Positions 1 to 8,504 of a DNA stretch of 64,000 nt are shown piece by piece. The notes under the pieces are model-generated. The model had not been told where the DNA came from. It saw only the letters and a list, made by a program, of their open reading frames with translations, and searched no databases. Where the stretch lies: assembly GCF_021353265.1 (NCBI RefSeq), contig NZ_JAJTWU010000009.1:124001-188000 (forward strand). Reading direction: 5' to 3'. Every line of letters begins with the position of its first letter. The stretch's first letter is position 1. A program made the translations under genes and the position numbers. Source of the DNA: Pelomonas cellulosilytica (GTDB taxonomy: Bacteria; Pseudomonadota; Gammaproteobacteria; Burkholderiales; Burkholderiaceae_C).

Positions 1-1
1 A

Positions 2-1645
2 CTGACGGGGGACATCTATCAGTCGACCTCCAAGCGCCACTCCGGCGGTCACGACAGCTACGTCGTGCTGCGGATGAACCAGCCCAACGTCACACGTATT
101 CAACTGACGGGCTCGGCCGTGCCTGACGTCAAGACGACCTTCGCAGATGGCCGCGACCTGCAGACGGGCCTGGCGCAGGGCCTGTTCAAGGCGAGCGACT
201 TCAACACGCATTACTTCAGCCTGTCGGGCGACAACGTCGACGACCGCATCACCGGCGCCAACCTCGATGCGACCTGGACGCTGGGCGGCAGCTGGCATGT
301 CGATGCGCTGAAGTTCGGCATCAGCCAGACTGACCGCAAGAAGTCGCGCGACCTGGTCGATAACGCTTTCAATGCCGGCGCCGACCACTACTCCGGCGTC
401 AACGCGATCAACGTCGGCACGCTGGGCGGCAACGTCATCAACCAGACGCTCAGCCCGTCTGACTTCCTCAGCGGTGTCAGCGGTAACTTCCCGCGCACTT
501 TCCTCGGGTTCGACGTGGACAGCTACGTGCAGGCGCTCAAGGCCTACGACGGCAAGCCGCGCCCGGGCGGCGGCGTCTACAGCTCCACGGCTGCCGCGCC
601 GGCGTGGGACCCGCTGCAGAGCTACCGCGTGACCGAGAAAACGACGGTCGCCTATGTGCAGGCCGACCTGTCGGGCGACGGCTGGAGCGCCGACGCCGGC
701 CTGCGTTTCGTGAGGACCAAGACGACCGCCCAGGCCTGGGACGCCAAGATCCTCGACATCATCGAGAACGGCGCGTTCAACTACACGGCCGTCTACGCAG
801 CGCCGTCCAACATCCAGCAGGACGCGAGCTACAGCTTCGCGCTGCCCTCGGCCAACGTGACATTCGAGCTGCGCCCCGACCTGCAGCTGCGCATCGGCGC
901 CGCCAAGACGATGGCGCGCCCGTCGGTCGACAAGCTTGCGCCCACCAGCACTACGCAGAGCATCTCCTGGGGTGACTTCACGCAGGTATTCGGCGGCAAT
1001 GCCGAGCTCAAGCCCTATAGCGCTCGGCAGGCCGACCTGTCGCTGGAGTGGTACTACGCGAAGGACTCGGCGCTGACCGTCGCGGTGTTCCAAAAGAACA
1101 TTAAGAACCAGATCACCAGCATCTATCTGACGGGTCAGGATATTGGCGCGCCTGGCGGCCGCCCGTTCAACGTCAGCAAGCCCATCAACGGCGACAAAGC
1201 CCGCGTGCGCGGCTTCGAGATCGGCCTGCAGCAGCTGTGGCAGAACGGCTTCGGTGTCCGGGCGCAGTACACGCGCAACAACTCGCGCAGCTGGGTGGGT
1301 GGTGAGGAGCGCCCGCTGGAAGGCATTGCCCCGGCCACGTCGTCGCTGGGCCTGCTGTACGAGAAGGGTCCCTGGAGCCTGAGTGCCACGGCCGACCACA
1401 CGGACACCTTCGTCACCGCCACCAATGTGCTGGGCGCCGGCTTCAACGAGCGCGCCAAGGCCATGACCTGGCTGACGGCGCAGGCGGCCTACGAGGTCAA
1501 CAAGATGCTGCGCATCAGCATCGAAGGTCGCAACCTCACCGATGCCGTCCAGCAGTACACGCTGGGCAACGGCGCGATCTCGCTACCGCAGGGCTACAAC
1601 CGCTTCGGCCGCGCGTTCACCGTTGGGGCAAGCCTGAAGTTCTGA
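2..1645 (+). CDS. TonB-dependent receptor, C-terminal part (cut by window edge)
   Basis: Outer-membrane beta-barrel receptor for energised uptake of a ligand, most likely a carbohydrate given the glycosidase genes downstream. The frame is open to the left edge, so the signal peptide and plug domain lie outside the window; an internal Met at 65 is not the real start. The visible part matches the barrel of the next receptor block by block: SGGHDSYVV against SGGNDSYVV, GAAKTMARPSVDKLAPT against GAAKTLARPGVDQLAPT, and EGRNLTD near the end. The protein ends in Phe, as outer-membrane barrels do. The family resembles the Caulobacter/Xanthomonas TIGR01782 type. It is a tandem paralogue of the 1935-4712 gene. 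Confidence 0.93.
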   Translation: MTGDIYQSTSKRHSGGHDSYVVLRMNQPNVTRIQLTGSAVPDVKTTFADGRDLQTGLAQGLFKASDFNTHYFSLSGDNVDDRITGANLDATWTLGGSWHVDALKFGISQTDRKKSRDLVDNAFNAGADHYSGVNAINVGTLGGNVINQTLSPSDFLSGVSGNFPRTFLGFDVDSYVQALKAYDGKPRPGGGVYSSTAAAPAWDPLQSYRVTEKTTVAYVQADLSGDGWSADAGLRFVRTKTTAQAWDAKILDIIENGAFNYTAVYAAPSNIQQDASYSFALPSANVTFELRPDLQLRIGAAKTMARPSVDKLAPTSTTQSISWGDFTQVFGGNAELKPYSARQADLSLEWYYAKDSALTVAVFQKNIKNQITSIYLTGQDIGAPGGRPFNVSKPINGDKARVRGFEIGLQQLWQNGFGVRAQYTRNNSRSWVGGEERPLEGIAPATSSLGLLYEKGPWSLSATADHTDTFVTATNVLGAGFNERAKAMTWLTAQAAYEVNKMLRISIEGRNLTDAVQQYTLGNGAISLPQGYNRFGRAFTVGASLKF

Positions 1646-1668
1646 GCGCCCGAGGCCGCAGGTGCCCT

Positions 1669-1896
1669 GTGTGGCCGCGGCCAAGGGATGGTTCGAGGCT
1701 CTCGCCTCTCGTTCGCCTGAAAGATTTCCTGATGTTGAAGAGGTCATGGGTCCGCTGGGCCGTCAACGCGAGCAAGTACGTGAAGAACCAGAGCAGCGCG
1801 CGTACCAAGCTGTGCACCGACTTGAAGGCGGTCAATCAGCGCACGCTGGTGTTGCCGCCTGAGCTCGACGACAGCCTGCGTTTCGGCTGCGATTGA
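1669..1896 (+). CDS. Gene-like short ORF between the two receptors, unrecognised
   Basis: GTG-started 75-residue frame filling the gap between the receptor genes. I do not recognise the protein (it contains KDFLMLKRSWVRWAV and ends LPPELDDSLRFGCD). Third codon positions are mostly G or C, as in the neighbouring genes, so it may be a small gene or the remnant of a larger one. Its TGA (1894-1896) overlaps a TTG at 1893 that is an alternative start of the next receptor. No clear ribosome binding site is visible. Confidence 0.25.
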   Translation: MWPRPRDGSRLSPLVRLKDFLMLKRSWVRWAVNASKYVKNQSSARTKLCTDLKAVNQRTLVLPPELDDSLRFGCD

Positions 1897-1934
1897 CCCG
1901 CCACCCCCACGCCACTCGCCCGGTGCCTGCTCCG

Positions 1935-4712
1935 ATGCCACGCCTGCTTCGTCGAATTCCACGCCCTCCCTTTCCGCTGACCACGTCCGTGCTCTCTGCA
2001 CTGTGTCTCGGCGCCCACGCGCAGGACGCGCCGGCGCCGGAGTCCGACATGCTGCAACGTGTTGAGGTCGTGGGCACGCGCGCCAGCCTGCAACGCTCGC
2101 TGACGATGAAACGCAACGCCGCCGGTGTGCAGGACAGCATCAGCGCCACCGAGCTGGGCCGCTTCCCCGACGACAACGTGGCCGACTCGCTGAGCCACAT
2201 CACCGGCGTGGCCATTCAGCGCGCGCCGGGCGGTGAAGGCCTGTCGGTCAGCGTGCGCGGCCTCGGGCCCGGCTACTCGCTGACGACGCTCAACGGCCGC
2301 ATCCTCGCCACCGACGGCATCGGCCGCGACTTCGCCTTCGACGCGCTGCCGGCCGAGGTCATCAGCGGCGCGGACGTCGTCAAGTCGGCGCAGGCGATCT
2401 ACACCGATGGCGCCATCGGGGGGCTCGTGGCGCTGCACACTGCGCGGCCTTTCGACCAGAAGGGCCTGCACGCCTTCGGCAAGGTGGAGGCGGACCACAA
2501 CACCATGTCGGGCCTGGACGGCGCCAAGGCCAGCGGCGTGTGGAGCAACACCTTTGCCGGCGGGACGATGGGCCTTCTCGTTGGCGCGGTGGTGCAGCAT
2601 CGCAGGGTGCGCACAGATACCGCCGAGTACACCTACTTCTACAACGACCTCGCCAGCGGCACCCAGGTCTCCCCCGGCGAAGGCGTGCTGGGCACCTGCT
2701 GCATGACCTTCGGCGCCACACTTGAGCAGAAGAAGCGCAGCGCCGCGAACGCCACATTCGAGTGGCGGCCGAGCGCCGAACTGAAGATGACGGTGGACGG
2801 TCTGTACACGCGGCTGAACTCGCCGCAGGTCGGCTACCGGCAGGCCTACTACCCGCAGTTGGGCCCGGGCCGCTGGTCGGACGTGAAGGTGGACGCCGCC
2901 GGCTTGGTGACAGGCATGACCGTCACGTCCGACTTTCCGTTGGTGCCCGAGCTCGCCAACATCACGGTGGACCGCCGCGTCATCACCAGCCTGCTCGGCT
3001 GGAACGCCGAGTGGAAGCCCAGCACGCGGCTGGCATTCGAGCTGGATGCTTACGAGTCCCGCTCGCGGCGCAACAGCGGCGGCAACGACAGCTATGTTGT
3101 GGCCGACCGCTCAGTCAACCCGCTCGCGTCGACGTGGAAGACGACTTCGGCCAGTCTGCCTGACCTTGCGATCACGCTGCCCGACGGGACCAGCTACGCC
3201 GACTCCCTGGCGCAGGGCCACGAAGGCAACGCCACCTTCGGGCCGCACTACATCGGCCTGTCCGGCGACAACCTGCGCGACCGGATCCGCGGCGTGACGC
3301 TGGCCGGCCGCTACGCACCGGACCTGCAGTGGGGCGGCCTGAGCCTGGACCGCGTGTCGTTCGGCCTGAGCCAGACCCAACGCGCGAAGTCTCGCGTGAC
3401 GTACGAGAACGATTTCACTGGCGGTTCCGTGCAGTACTCGGGCAGCGAGGCTTTGACGTTCGCGTCCATGGGCGCCAACGTCTTCCAGCACAGCTTCACG
3501 CTTTCGAACTTCATGCCCGGCGCGGGTGGCAACGTGCCCCGCACCTTCCTCGCGTTCGACAACCAGGCCTACCTCGACGCGTTGAAGGCGCTCGACGGCA
3601 AGCCTAACCCGAACGGTGGCGTGTTCGACCTGAAGGCCACGCTGCCGCAGGTGAACCCCACGCGCAGCTACCGGGTGCAGGAGCGCGTCTCCGCCGCCTA
3701 CCTTCAACTAGACGCCTCGGCCGACGACTGGAGTGCCGATCTGGGCCTGCGGCTCGTGCGCACGCGCACGGTCAGCGAGAGCGCCACCGCCAGCATCCTT
3801 CAGACCTACCAGGTCGACCCCACGGTGCCCACCAGCGCCTTCCTGACCACATACGGCGATCTTGCGTCGGTGAACGAGAGCGGGTCTTACACGAAGGCGC
3901 TGCCGTCGCTGAACGTGTCGTGGCGCTTTGCGCCGAACTGGCAGCTGCGCGCCGGCGCGGCCAAGACGCTGGCCCGCCCTGGCGTGGACCAGCTCGCGCC
4001 GACGCAGAGCGACGGCCTGGCCGGCGGCATCAAGCAGGTGACTATCGGCGGCGACCCCAAGCTCAAGCCTTACAGCGCGCGGCAGTTCGACCTGTCGCTG
4101 GAGTGGTACTACCGGCCGCGCTCGGGCCTGACGCTGGCGGCCTTCCGCAAGCAGATCAACGGCTTCATCACCACCGTCTCGCAGGCCGACGTGGACCTTG
4201 GCACGAAGGACCAGAACGGCCAGCCCGTGCTGCTCACCGTCACCCACCCGGTCAACGGCGACCGTGGCTCCGTGCAGGGCTTCGAGTTGGGCTGGCAGCA
4301 TCTTTTCGACAATGGCTTCGGCCTGCGTGGCCAGGCCACGCACAACACGTCTCGGGCCTACGTGGGTGGCGTCTTCGCCGGCCCGCTGGAAAACGTGGCG
4401 CCAGCCACCACGTCGTTCGGCGTGCTCTACGAGCGTGACGGCTTCAGTGGCAACCTGTCGTGGGACCACACCGGCAGCTTCACTGTCTCCAACGACTGGC
4501 AGGGCCTGGGCGTGCGCGCCGTGGCGCGGCCGACGAATTGGGTCACGGCCCAGGTGTCGTACGAGATCGCCCGCCATCTCAAGCTGACGCTGGAGGGGCG
4601 CAACCTGACGAACAGCATTGACCGGCAGTACCTCGACATCAGCTTTGGCCCGCCGCTCAACTACGCGGCTTATGGTCGCAGCTTCACCCTCGGACTCTCC
4701 TATGCACTTTGA
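1935..4712 (+). CDS. TonB-dependent receptor, probably for galactosides
   Basis: A 925-residue outer-membrane receptor. After a basic leader with a hydrophobic stretch (LTTSVLSALCLGAHAQ) come the plug domain (RVEVVGTRASLQRSL, FPDDNVADSLSHITGVAIQR, SVRGLGPGYSLTTLNGR) and the barrel, closing with EGRNLTN and GRSFTLGLSYAL. This is the TIGR01782-type receptor common in carbohydrate loci of Gram-negative bacteria. ATG 1935 is preferred because the signal peptide follows it directly; TTG 1893 (14 codons longer, overlapping the preceding stop) is possible. The 3' end overlaps the amidohydrolase gene by 11 bases, which suggests coupling with the degradation genes. The ligand is inferred only from the neighbouring alpha-galactosidases. 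Confidence 0.93.
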   Translation: MPRLLRRIPRPPFPLTTSVLSALCLGAHAQDAPAPESDMLQRVEVVGTRASLQRSLTMKRNAAGVQDSISATELGRFPDDNVADSLSHITGVAIQRAPGGEGLSVSVRGLGPGYSLTTLNGRILATDGIGRDFAFDALPAEVISGADVVKSAQAIYTDGAIGGLVALHTARPFDQKGLHAFGKVEADHNTMSGLDGAKASGVWSNTFAGGTMGLLVGAVVQHRRVRTDTAEYTYFYNDLASGTQVSPGEGVLGTCCMTFGATLEQKKRSAANATFEWRPSAELKMTVDGLYTRLNSPQVGYRQAYYPQLGPGRWSDVKVDAAGLVTGMTVTSDFPLVPELANITVDRRVITSLLGWNAEWKPSTRLAFELDAYESRSRRNSGGNDSYVVADRSVNPLASTWKTTSASLPDLAITLPDGTSYADSLAQGHEGNATFGPHYIGLSGDNLRDRIRGVTLAGRYAPDLQWGGLSLDRVSFGLSQTQRAKSRVTYENDFTGGSVQYSGSEALTFASMGANVFQHSFTLSNFMPGAGGNVPRTFLAFDNQAYLDALKALDGKPNPNGGVFDLKATLPQVNPTRSYRVQERVSAAYLQLDASADDWSADLGLRLVRTRTVSESATASILQTYQVDPTVPTSAFLTTYGDLASVNESGSYTKALPSLNVSWRFAPNWQLRAGAAKTLARPGVDQLAPTQSDGLAGGIKQVTIGGDPKLKPYSARQFDLSLEWYYRPRSGLTLAAFRKQINGFITTVSQADVDLGTKDQNGQPVLLTVTHPVNGDRGSVQGFELGWQHLFDNGFGLRGQATHNTSRAYVGGVFAGPLENVAPATTSFGVLYERDGFSGNLSWDHTGSFTVSNDWQGLGVRAVARPTNWVTAQVSYEIARHLKLTLEGRNLTNSIDRQYLDISFGPPLNYAAYGRSFTLGLSYAL

Positions 4713-5820
4713 AACTCGCCGGTTGTGGGCGGGCGTGGCCCTTGCCACTTTCGCCATGTTCAGCGCCCCGTTCAGCGCCTCGGCGCTCGCCGATGCCGCG
4801 TCGTACACGATGGCCGACTACGGCCGCGTTGTGAAGATCGACGCGCACCTGCACCTGCACAACCCTGCACCCGCCTTCCTGCAGGCCGCGCGGCGCCAGA
4901 AGTTCAAGGTGCTGACGATCAACGTCGACTACCCTGACTTCCCGCCCATCGACGAACAGCAGCGCGTCGCCATTGAGCTGCAGCGTCAGTTCCCGCTGGA
5001 TGTGGCCTGGGCCGCGACTTTTTCCGTCGACGGCTCCGACCAGCCCGGCTGGCTGGCCGCCACGCGGGAGCGGGTGGACGCGTCGCTGAAAGCCGGCGCC
5101 GTCGGCGTGAAGGTGTGGAAGAACATCGGCATGAGCCTGCGCAACGCGGGCGGCCAGCTCGTGATGATCGACGACGCCCGCTTCGCGCCGTTGTTCGACG
5201 ACTTCACGAAGCGAGGCATCCGGCTGCTCGGCCACCAGGGTGAGCCGCACAACTGCTGGCTGCCGCTGGAGCAGATGACGGTCAACAACGACCGCGAGTA
5301 CTTCAAGGCCCACCCGCAGTACCACATGGCCCTGCACCCCGAGATGCCGAGCTGGGAGCAGCAGATGGACGCGCGTGACCGCATGGTGGCGGCGCACCCT
5401 GGGCTGCACTTCATCGGCGTGCACCTCGCGTCGATGGAACGCAATGTCGACGAGCTGGCCGCCTTCCTGGATCGCTTCCCCGACGCGGTGGTGGACGTGG
5501 CAGCGCGCATCGGTCAGCTGCAGTACCAGAGTCAGCGCGACCGGGAACGCGTGCGCCGGTTCTTCATCAAGTATCAGGATCGGCTGATCTACGGCAGCGA
5601 TATGTCGCAAGAGCCCGGCCAGGATGGCGCCGCGCTAGGCCGCGAGGCCGAAGCCGTGTGGCGCATGCACTGGCGCTACTTCAACACGGCCGACACCTTC
5701 AAGGTCAGCGACTTGGATCGACCGGTGCAAGGGCTGGCGCTGCCCAAGGCGGTGGTCGACAAGCTCTACCGCACGAACGCCGAGCGCACCTTCGCGGGTG
5801 CATGGAGCGCACAGCGATGA
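4702..5820 (+). CDS. Exported amidohydrolase-family metal-dependent hydrolase
   Basis: 372 residues. A signal peptide (MHFETRRLWAGVALATF, ending near SALA) is followed by a TIM-barrel amidohydrolase of the Amidohydro_2 type. Visible metal-site elements are DAHLHLH at the start of the barrel, LLGHQGEP and FIGVHLAS in the middle, and IYGSDMS near the end, whose Asp is the usual last ligand. The substrate is unknown; relatives act on lactones, aromatic acids and related compounds. The start at 4702 follows the signal peptide and overlaps the receptor gene; an upstream in-frame ATG at 4618 lies inside the receptor and is disfavoured. The stop shares ATGA with the next gene, so it belongs to the galactoside operon and may act on a released sugar acid or lactone (inference). 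Confidence 0.85.
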   Translation: MHFETRRLWAGVALATFAMFSAPFSASALADAASYTMADYGRVVKIDAHLHLHNPAPAFLQAARRQKFKVLTINVDYPDFPPIDEQQRVAIELQRQFPLDVAWAATFSVDGSDQPGWLAATRERVDASLKAGAVGVKVWKNIGMSLRNAGGQLVMIDDARFAPLFDDFTKRGIRLLGHQGEPHNCWLPLEQMTVNNDREYFKAHPQYHMALHPEMPSWEQQMDARDRMVAAHPGLHFIGVHLASMERNVDELAAFLDRFPDAVVDVAARIGQLQYQSQRDRERVRRFFIKYQDRLIYGSDMSQEPGQDGAALGREAEAVWRMHWRYFNTADTFKVSDLDRPVQGLALPKAVVDKLYRTNAERTFAGAWSAQR

Positions 5821-8504
5821 CGGCGCGTCGCGCCTTCCTCCAGTGGCTGGGCGCGGCGCCGCTGGCCACGCAGCTGCCTGCCGCGCAGGCTCAGGCGCGC
5901 GTTGCGGGCCAGGGGCGTGTGCGCGTGCAGGACGCCGCGCTGTCGCTGCAGTTCGACGACGAGATGCGCTGCCGCATCGTCAGCCTCGCGGCGCCGCAGC
6001 CAGTCACCTTGACGGGTTTCGACGCAAGCGAGCATGTCGTCGTCGCCGGTAAGCCGGTCATACGCTTCGCCCTGCAGCGCGCCGAGCCCGGTCGTGCGAG
6101 CACGCCCTTCGGCGCCGGCCAGACGCTTACCCTGGTCGGTCGCGCCACCTCGGGGCTGGAGAAGCGCGTCACCGCCACGCTGATGGATGATCACCCTGGC
6201 GTGGCGCTGCTGGATGTGGCCTACGTCAACATCGGTGCGACACCGATCGTGCTCGACGCCTGGGCCCATGCCGCCCACCGCCTTGCTGCGCCGCCGCGCC
6301 ATGCCGGCGGCTGGTGGACGTACTCTGGTGCCAGCCACGCAGACCGGCGCGACTGGGTGCAGCCCGTCAAGCGCGGCTTTGAGCAGCGCAACTTCATGGG
6401 CATGAACGCGTCCGACTACGGCGGCGGGACGCCGGTGGTCGACGTGTGGCGCCGCGATGTCGGCCTGGCCGTCGGCCACCTGGCGCCGCATCCGCAGCTC
6501 GTCTCGCTGCCGGTGAAGGCCGTTGGCGATCAGGTGGAGATCGCGCTGCGCAGCGATGCGCCACAGACGCTGGCGCCCGGCGCCACGCTTGCCACGCCGA
6601 CCGTCTTCATCGCCGTGCACCGCGGCGACTTCTTCGTGCCGTTGGATCGCTACCGCCGCCTGATGGCCGCTCAGGGCCTGGCTGCGCCTGAGCCGCCCGC
6701 GAGTGCCTACGAGCCGCAGTGGTGTGCCTGGGGCTACGAGCGTGACTTCTCGCTGGACTACGTGCGTGCCACGCTGCCCAAGGTGCAAGAGTTGGGCTTC
6801 AAGTGGGCCGTGCTGGACGATGGCTGGCAGGTCAAGACCGGTGACTGGCGGCCCGACCTCGCCAAGTTCCCGCGTGGCGACGACGACATGAAGGCGCTCG
6901 TCGCCGACATCCATGCCCGCGGCATGAAGGCGCGGCTGTGGATCGCACCGCTGGCCGTCGCCCCCGGCAGCGACGAGCTGCACGACCATACCGACATGCT
7001 GCTGCTGGACCGCGATGGCGCGCCGCAGGCCGTCACATGGTGGAACTGCTTCTACCTGTGCCCCGGCTACGCGAAGACGCAGGCGCGCCTGGCCGCTACC
7101 GTGCAGAAGATCATCGGCGACTGGGGCTTCGATGGGCTGAAGGTGGATGGCCAGCACCTCAACGGCGTGGCGCCCTGCTTCAATCCGGTACACCAGCATG
7201 CGCGCCCGGAGGACTCGGTCGAGCATCTGGCCGACTTCTACCGCGTGCTGCACGACAGCGCCCATTCGGTCAACCCGGAGGCCGTCGTCGAAGTCTGCCC
7301 CTGCGGCACGGCCTATGCCTTCCACAATATGCCGTTCATGGACCAGGCGCCGGCGTCGGACCCTCTGTCCAGCTGGCAGGTGCGCCACAAGGGAAAGACG
7401 CTGAAGGCCTTGATGGGCCCGTGGGCCGCCTATGCCGGCGACCATGTGGAGCTGAGCACCGGAGGCGAGGACTTTGCTTCCAGCGTCGGCATCGGCGCAG
7501 TCATCGCCACCAAGTTCACCTGGCCGGTCGACCCCAAGCCCAAGGACTCGTTCCTGCTGACGCCGGCCCGCGAGGCGCATTGGCGCCAGTGGGTCCAGGT
7601 CTACAACCGACAGCGCCTCGCCGAAGGCCGTTACCGCGGCGAGCTTTACGACCTGGGCTTCGACAAGCCTGAGACCCATGTCGTCGAGCGAGGCGGGGCG
7701 CTGCACTACGCGTTCTACGCGGACGCATGGGATGCGCCTGTCACGCTGCGCGGGCTGGGCTCCGGCCGCTGGACGCTGCGTGATGCGGTCACGGGCGAGT
7801 CGCTCGGCAGCGTCGAGGCGGCGCGCCCGACGCTGCCGCTGCGCTTCACACACAGTCGGCTCGTCGAGGCGCGGCCCGAGATGCCGGACGCGCTGCCGGT
7901 CGCCTTCGCCGGCCGGGCGTCCGCCGTCGGCGTCGACGGGTTGCCGACCGCCGCGCAGTGGGCCGATGCACCGACCACGTTCTTCCGCCATGACTGGCAG
8001 GGCCGTTCGCTCACCGGTCCGCAGTCAACGCGGGTGCAGCTGCTGCGCGGCGCTGGCACGTTGTATGTGCGCTTCATCTGCAAGTACGACACGATCGATA
8101 ACTTCGACCGCGAGGGCTCTTCCACCGACCTCTGGCCGCTGTGGGACCGCGACGTGGTCGAAGTCTTTCTGCAAGCGCCGGAGCGTGCCGGGCTCAGGAG
8201 CTATCGCGAGGTCGAGGTGGCGCCGAATGGTCTGCTGCAAGAGGTCGCCGTCGAGGCGTCGGGCAAGCGGCGCTTGCTCGGCGAGAGCCGCGCGCGGGTG
8301 CAGGTGGATGTGACGAACAAGGTCTGGATGGCCGAGCTGGCCGTGCCGATGCGCGGTGCCGACGATGGCTGGCGGCTGAACCTGTTTCGCGTCGAAGGGC
8401 GGGGCCCGGATCGTGTCTACTCCAGCTGGAGCCCGACGCGCACGCCGGAGCCCGACTTCCACGTTCCGGCCGTGTTTGGCCGTTTGCTGATCCGCACCGC
8501 ATGA
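5817..8504 (+). CDS. Exported GH36-type alpha-galactosidase with C-terminal CBM9-like domain
   Basis: 895 residues. The N-terminus (ARRAFLQWLG, then a hydrophobic run to AQA) looks like a Tat-type signal. The centre is a GH36/melibiase barrel with CAWGYERDFSLDYV, AVLDDGW and LKVDGQ; D444 in KVDG is the expected nucleophile. From about residue 690 the chain changes to a CBM9/DOMON-like beta-sandwich (LYVRFICKYD, RDVVEVFLQ, WMAELAVPM). Such enzymes cleave alpha-galactosidic linkages; the tail probably binds carbohydrate. The start shares ATGA with the preceding stop, and a second ATG five codons upstream is possible. The position after a receptor and before a GH27 enzyme fits stepwise digestion of galactose-containing glycans. 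Confidence 0.87.
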   Translation: MTARRAFLQWLGAAPLATQLPAAQAQARVAGQGRVRVQDAALSLQFDDEMRCRIVSLAAPQPVTLTGFDASEHVVVAGKPVIRFALQRAEPGRASTPFGAGQTLTLVGRATSGLEKRVTATLMDDHPGVALLDVAYVNIGATPIVLDAWAHAAHRLAAPPRHAGGWWTYSGASHADRRDWVQPVKRGFEQRNFMGMNASDYGGGTPVVDVWRRDVGLAVGHLAPHPQLVSLPVKAVGDQVEIALRSDAPQTLAPGATLATPTVFIAVHRGDFFVPLDRYRRLMAAQGLAAPEPPASAYEPQWCAWGYERDFSLDYVRATLPKVQELGFKWAVLDDGWQVKTGDWRPDLAKFPRGDDDMKALVADIHARGMKARLWIAPLAVAPGSDELHDHTDMLLLDRDGAPQAVTWWNCFYLCPGYAKTQARLAATVQKIIGDWGFDGLKVDGQHLNGVAPCFNPVHQHARPEDSVEHLADFYRVLHDSAHSVNPEAVVEVCPCGTAYAFHNMPFMDQAPASDPLSSWQVRHKGKTLKALMGPWAAYAGDHVELSTGGEDFASSVGIGAVIATKFTWPVDPKPKDSFLLTPAREAHWRQWVQVYNRQRLAEGRYRGELYDLGFDKPETHVVERGGALHYAFYADAWDAPVTLRGLGSGRWTLRDAVTGESLGSVEAARPTLPLRFTHSRLVEARPEMPDALPVAFAGRASAVGVDGLPTAAQWADAPTTFFRHDWQGRSLTGPQSTRVQLLRGAGTLYVRFICKYDTIDNFDREGSSTDLWPLWDRDVVEVFLQAPERAGLRSYREVEVAPNGLLQEVAVEASGKRRLLGESRARVQVDVTNKVWMAELAVPMRGADDGWRLNLFRVEGRGPDRVYSSWSPTRTPEPDFHVPAVFGRLLIRTA

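Noticed and set aside
5766-7991. Long open frames antisense to real genes (for example 5766-7991 minus, 14067-15680 plus, 44056-45864 plus, 49693-52494 minus)
   Set aside because: They mirror well-supported genes on the other strand or frame, are rich in Arg, Ala, Gly and Pro without domains, and are expected by chance at this GC content.
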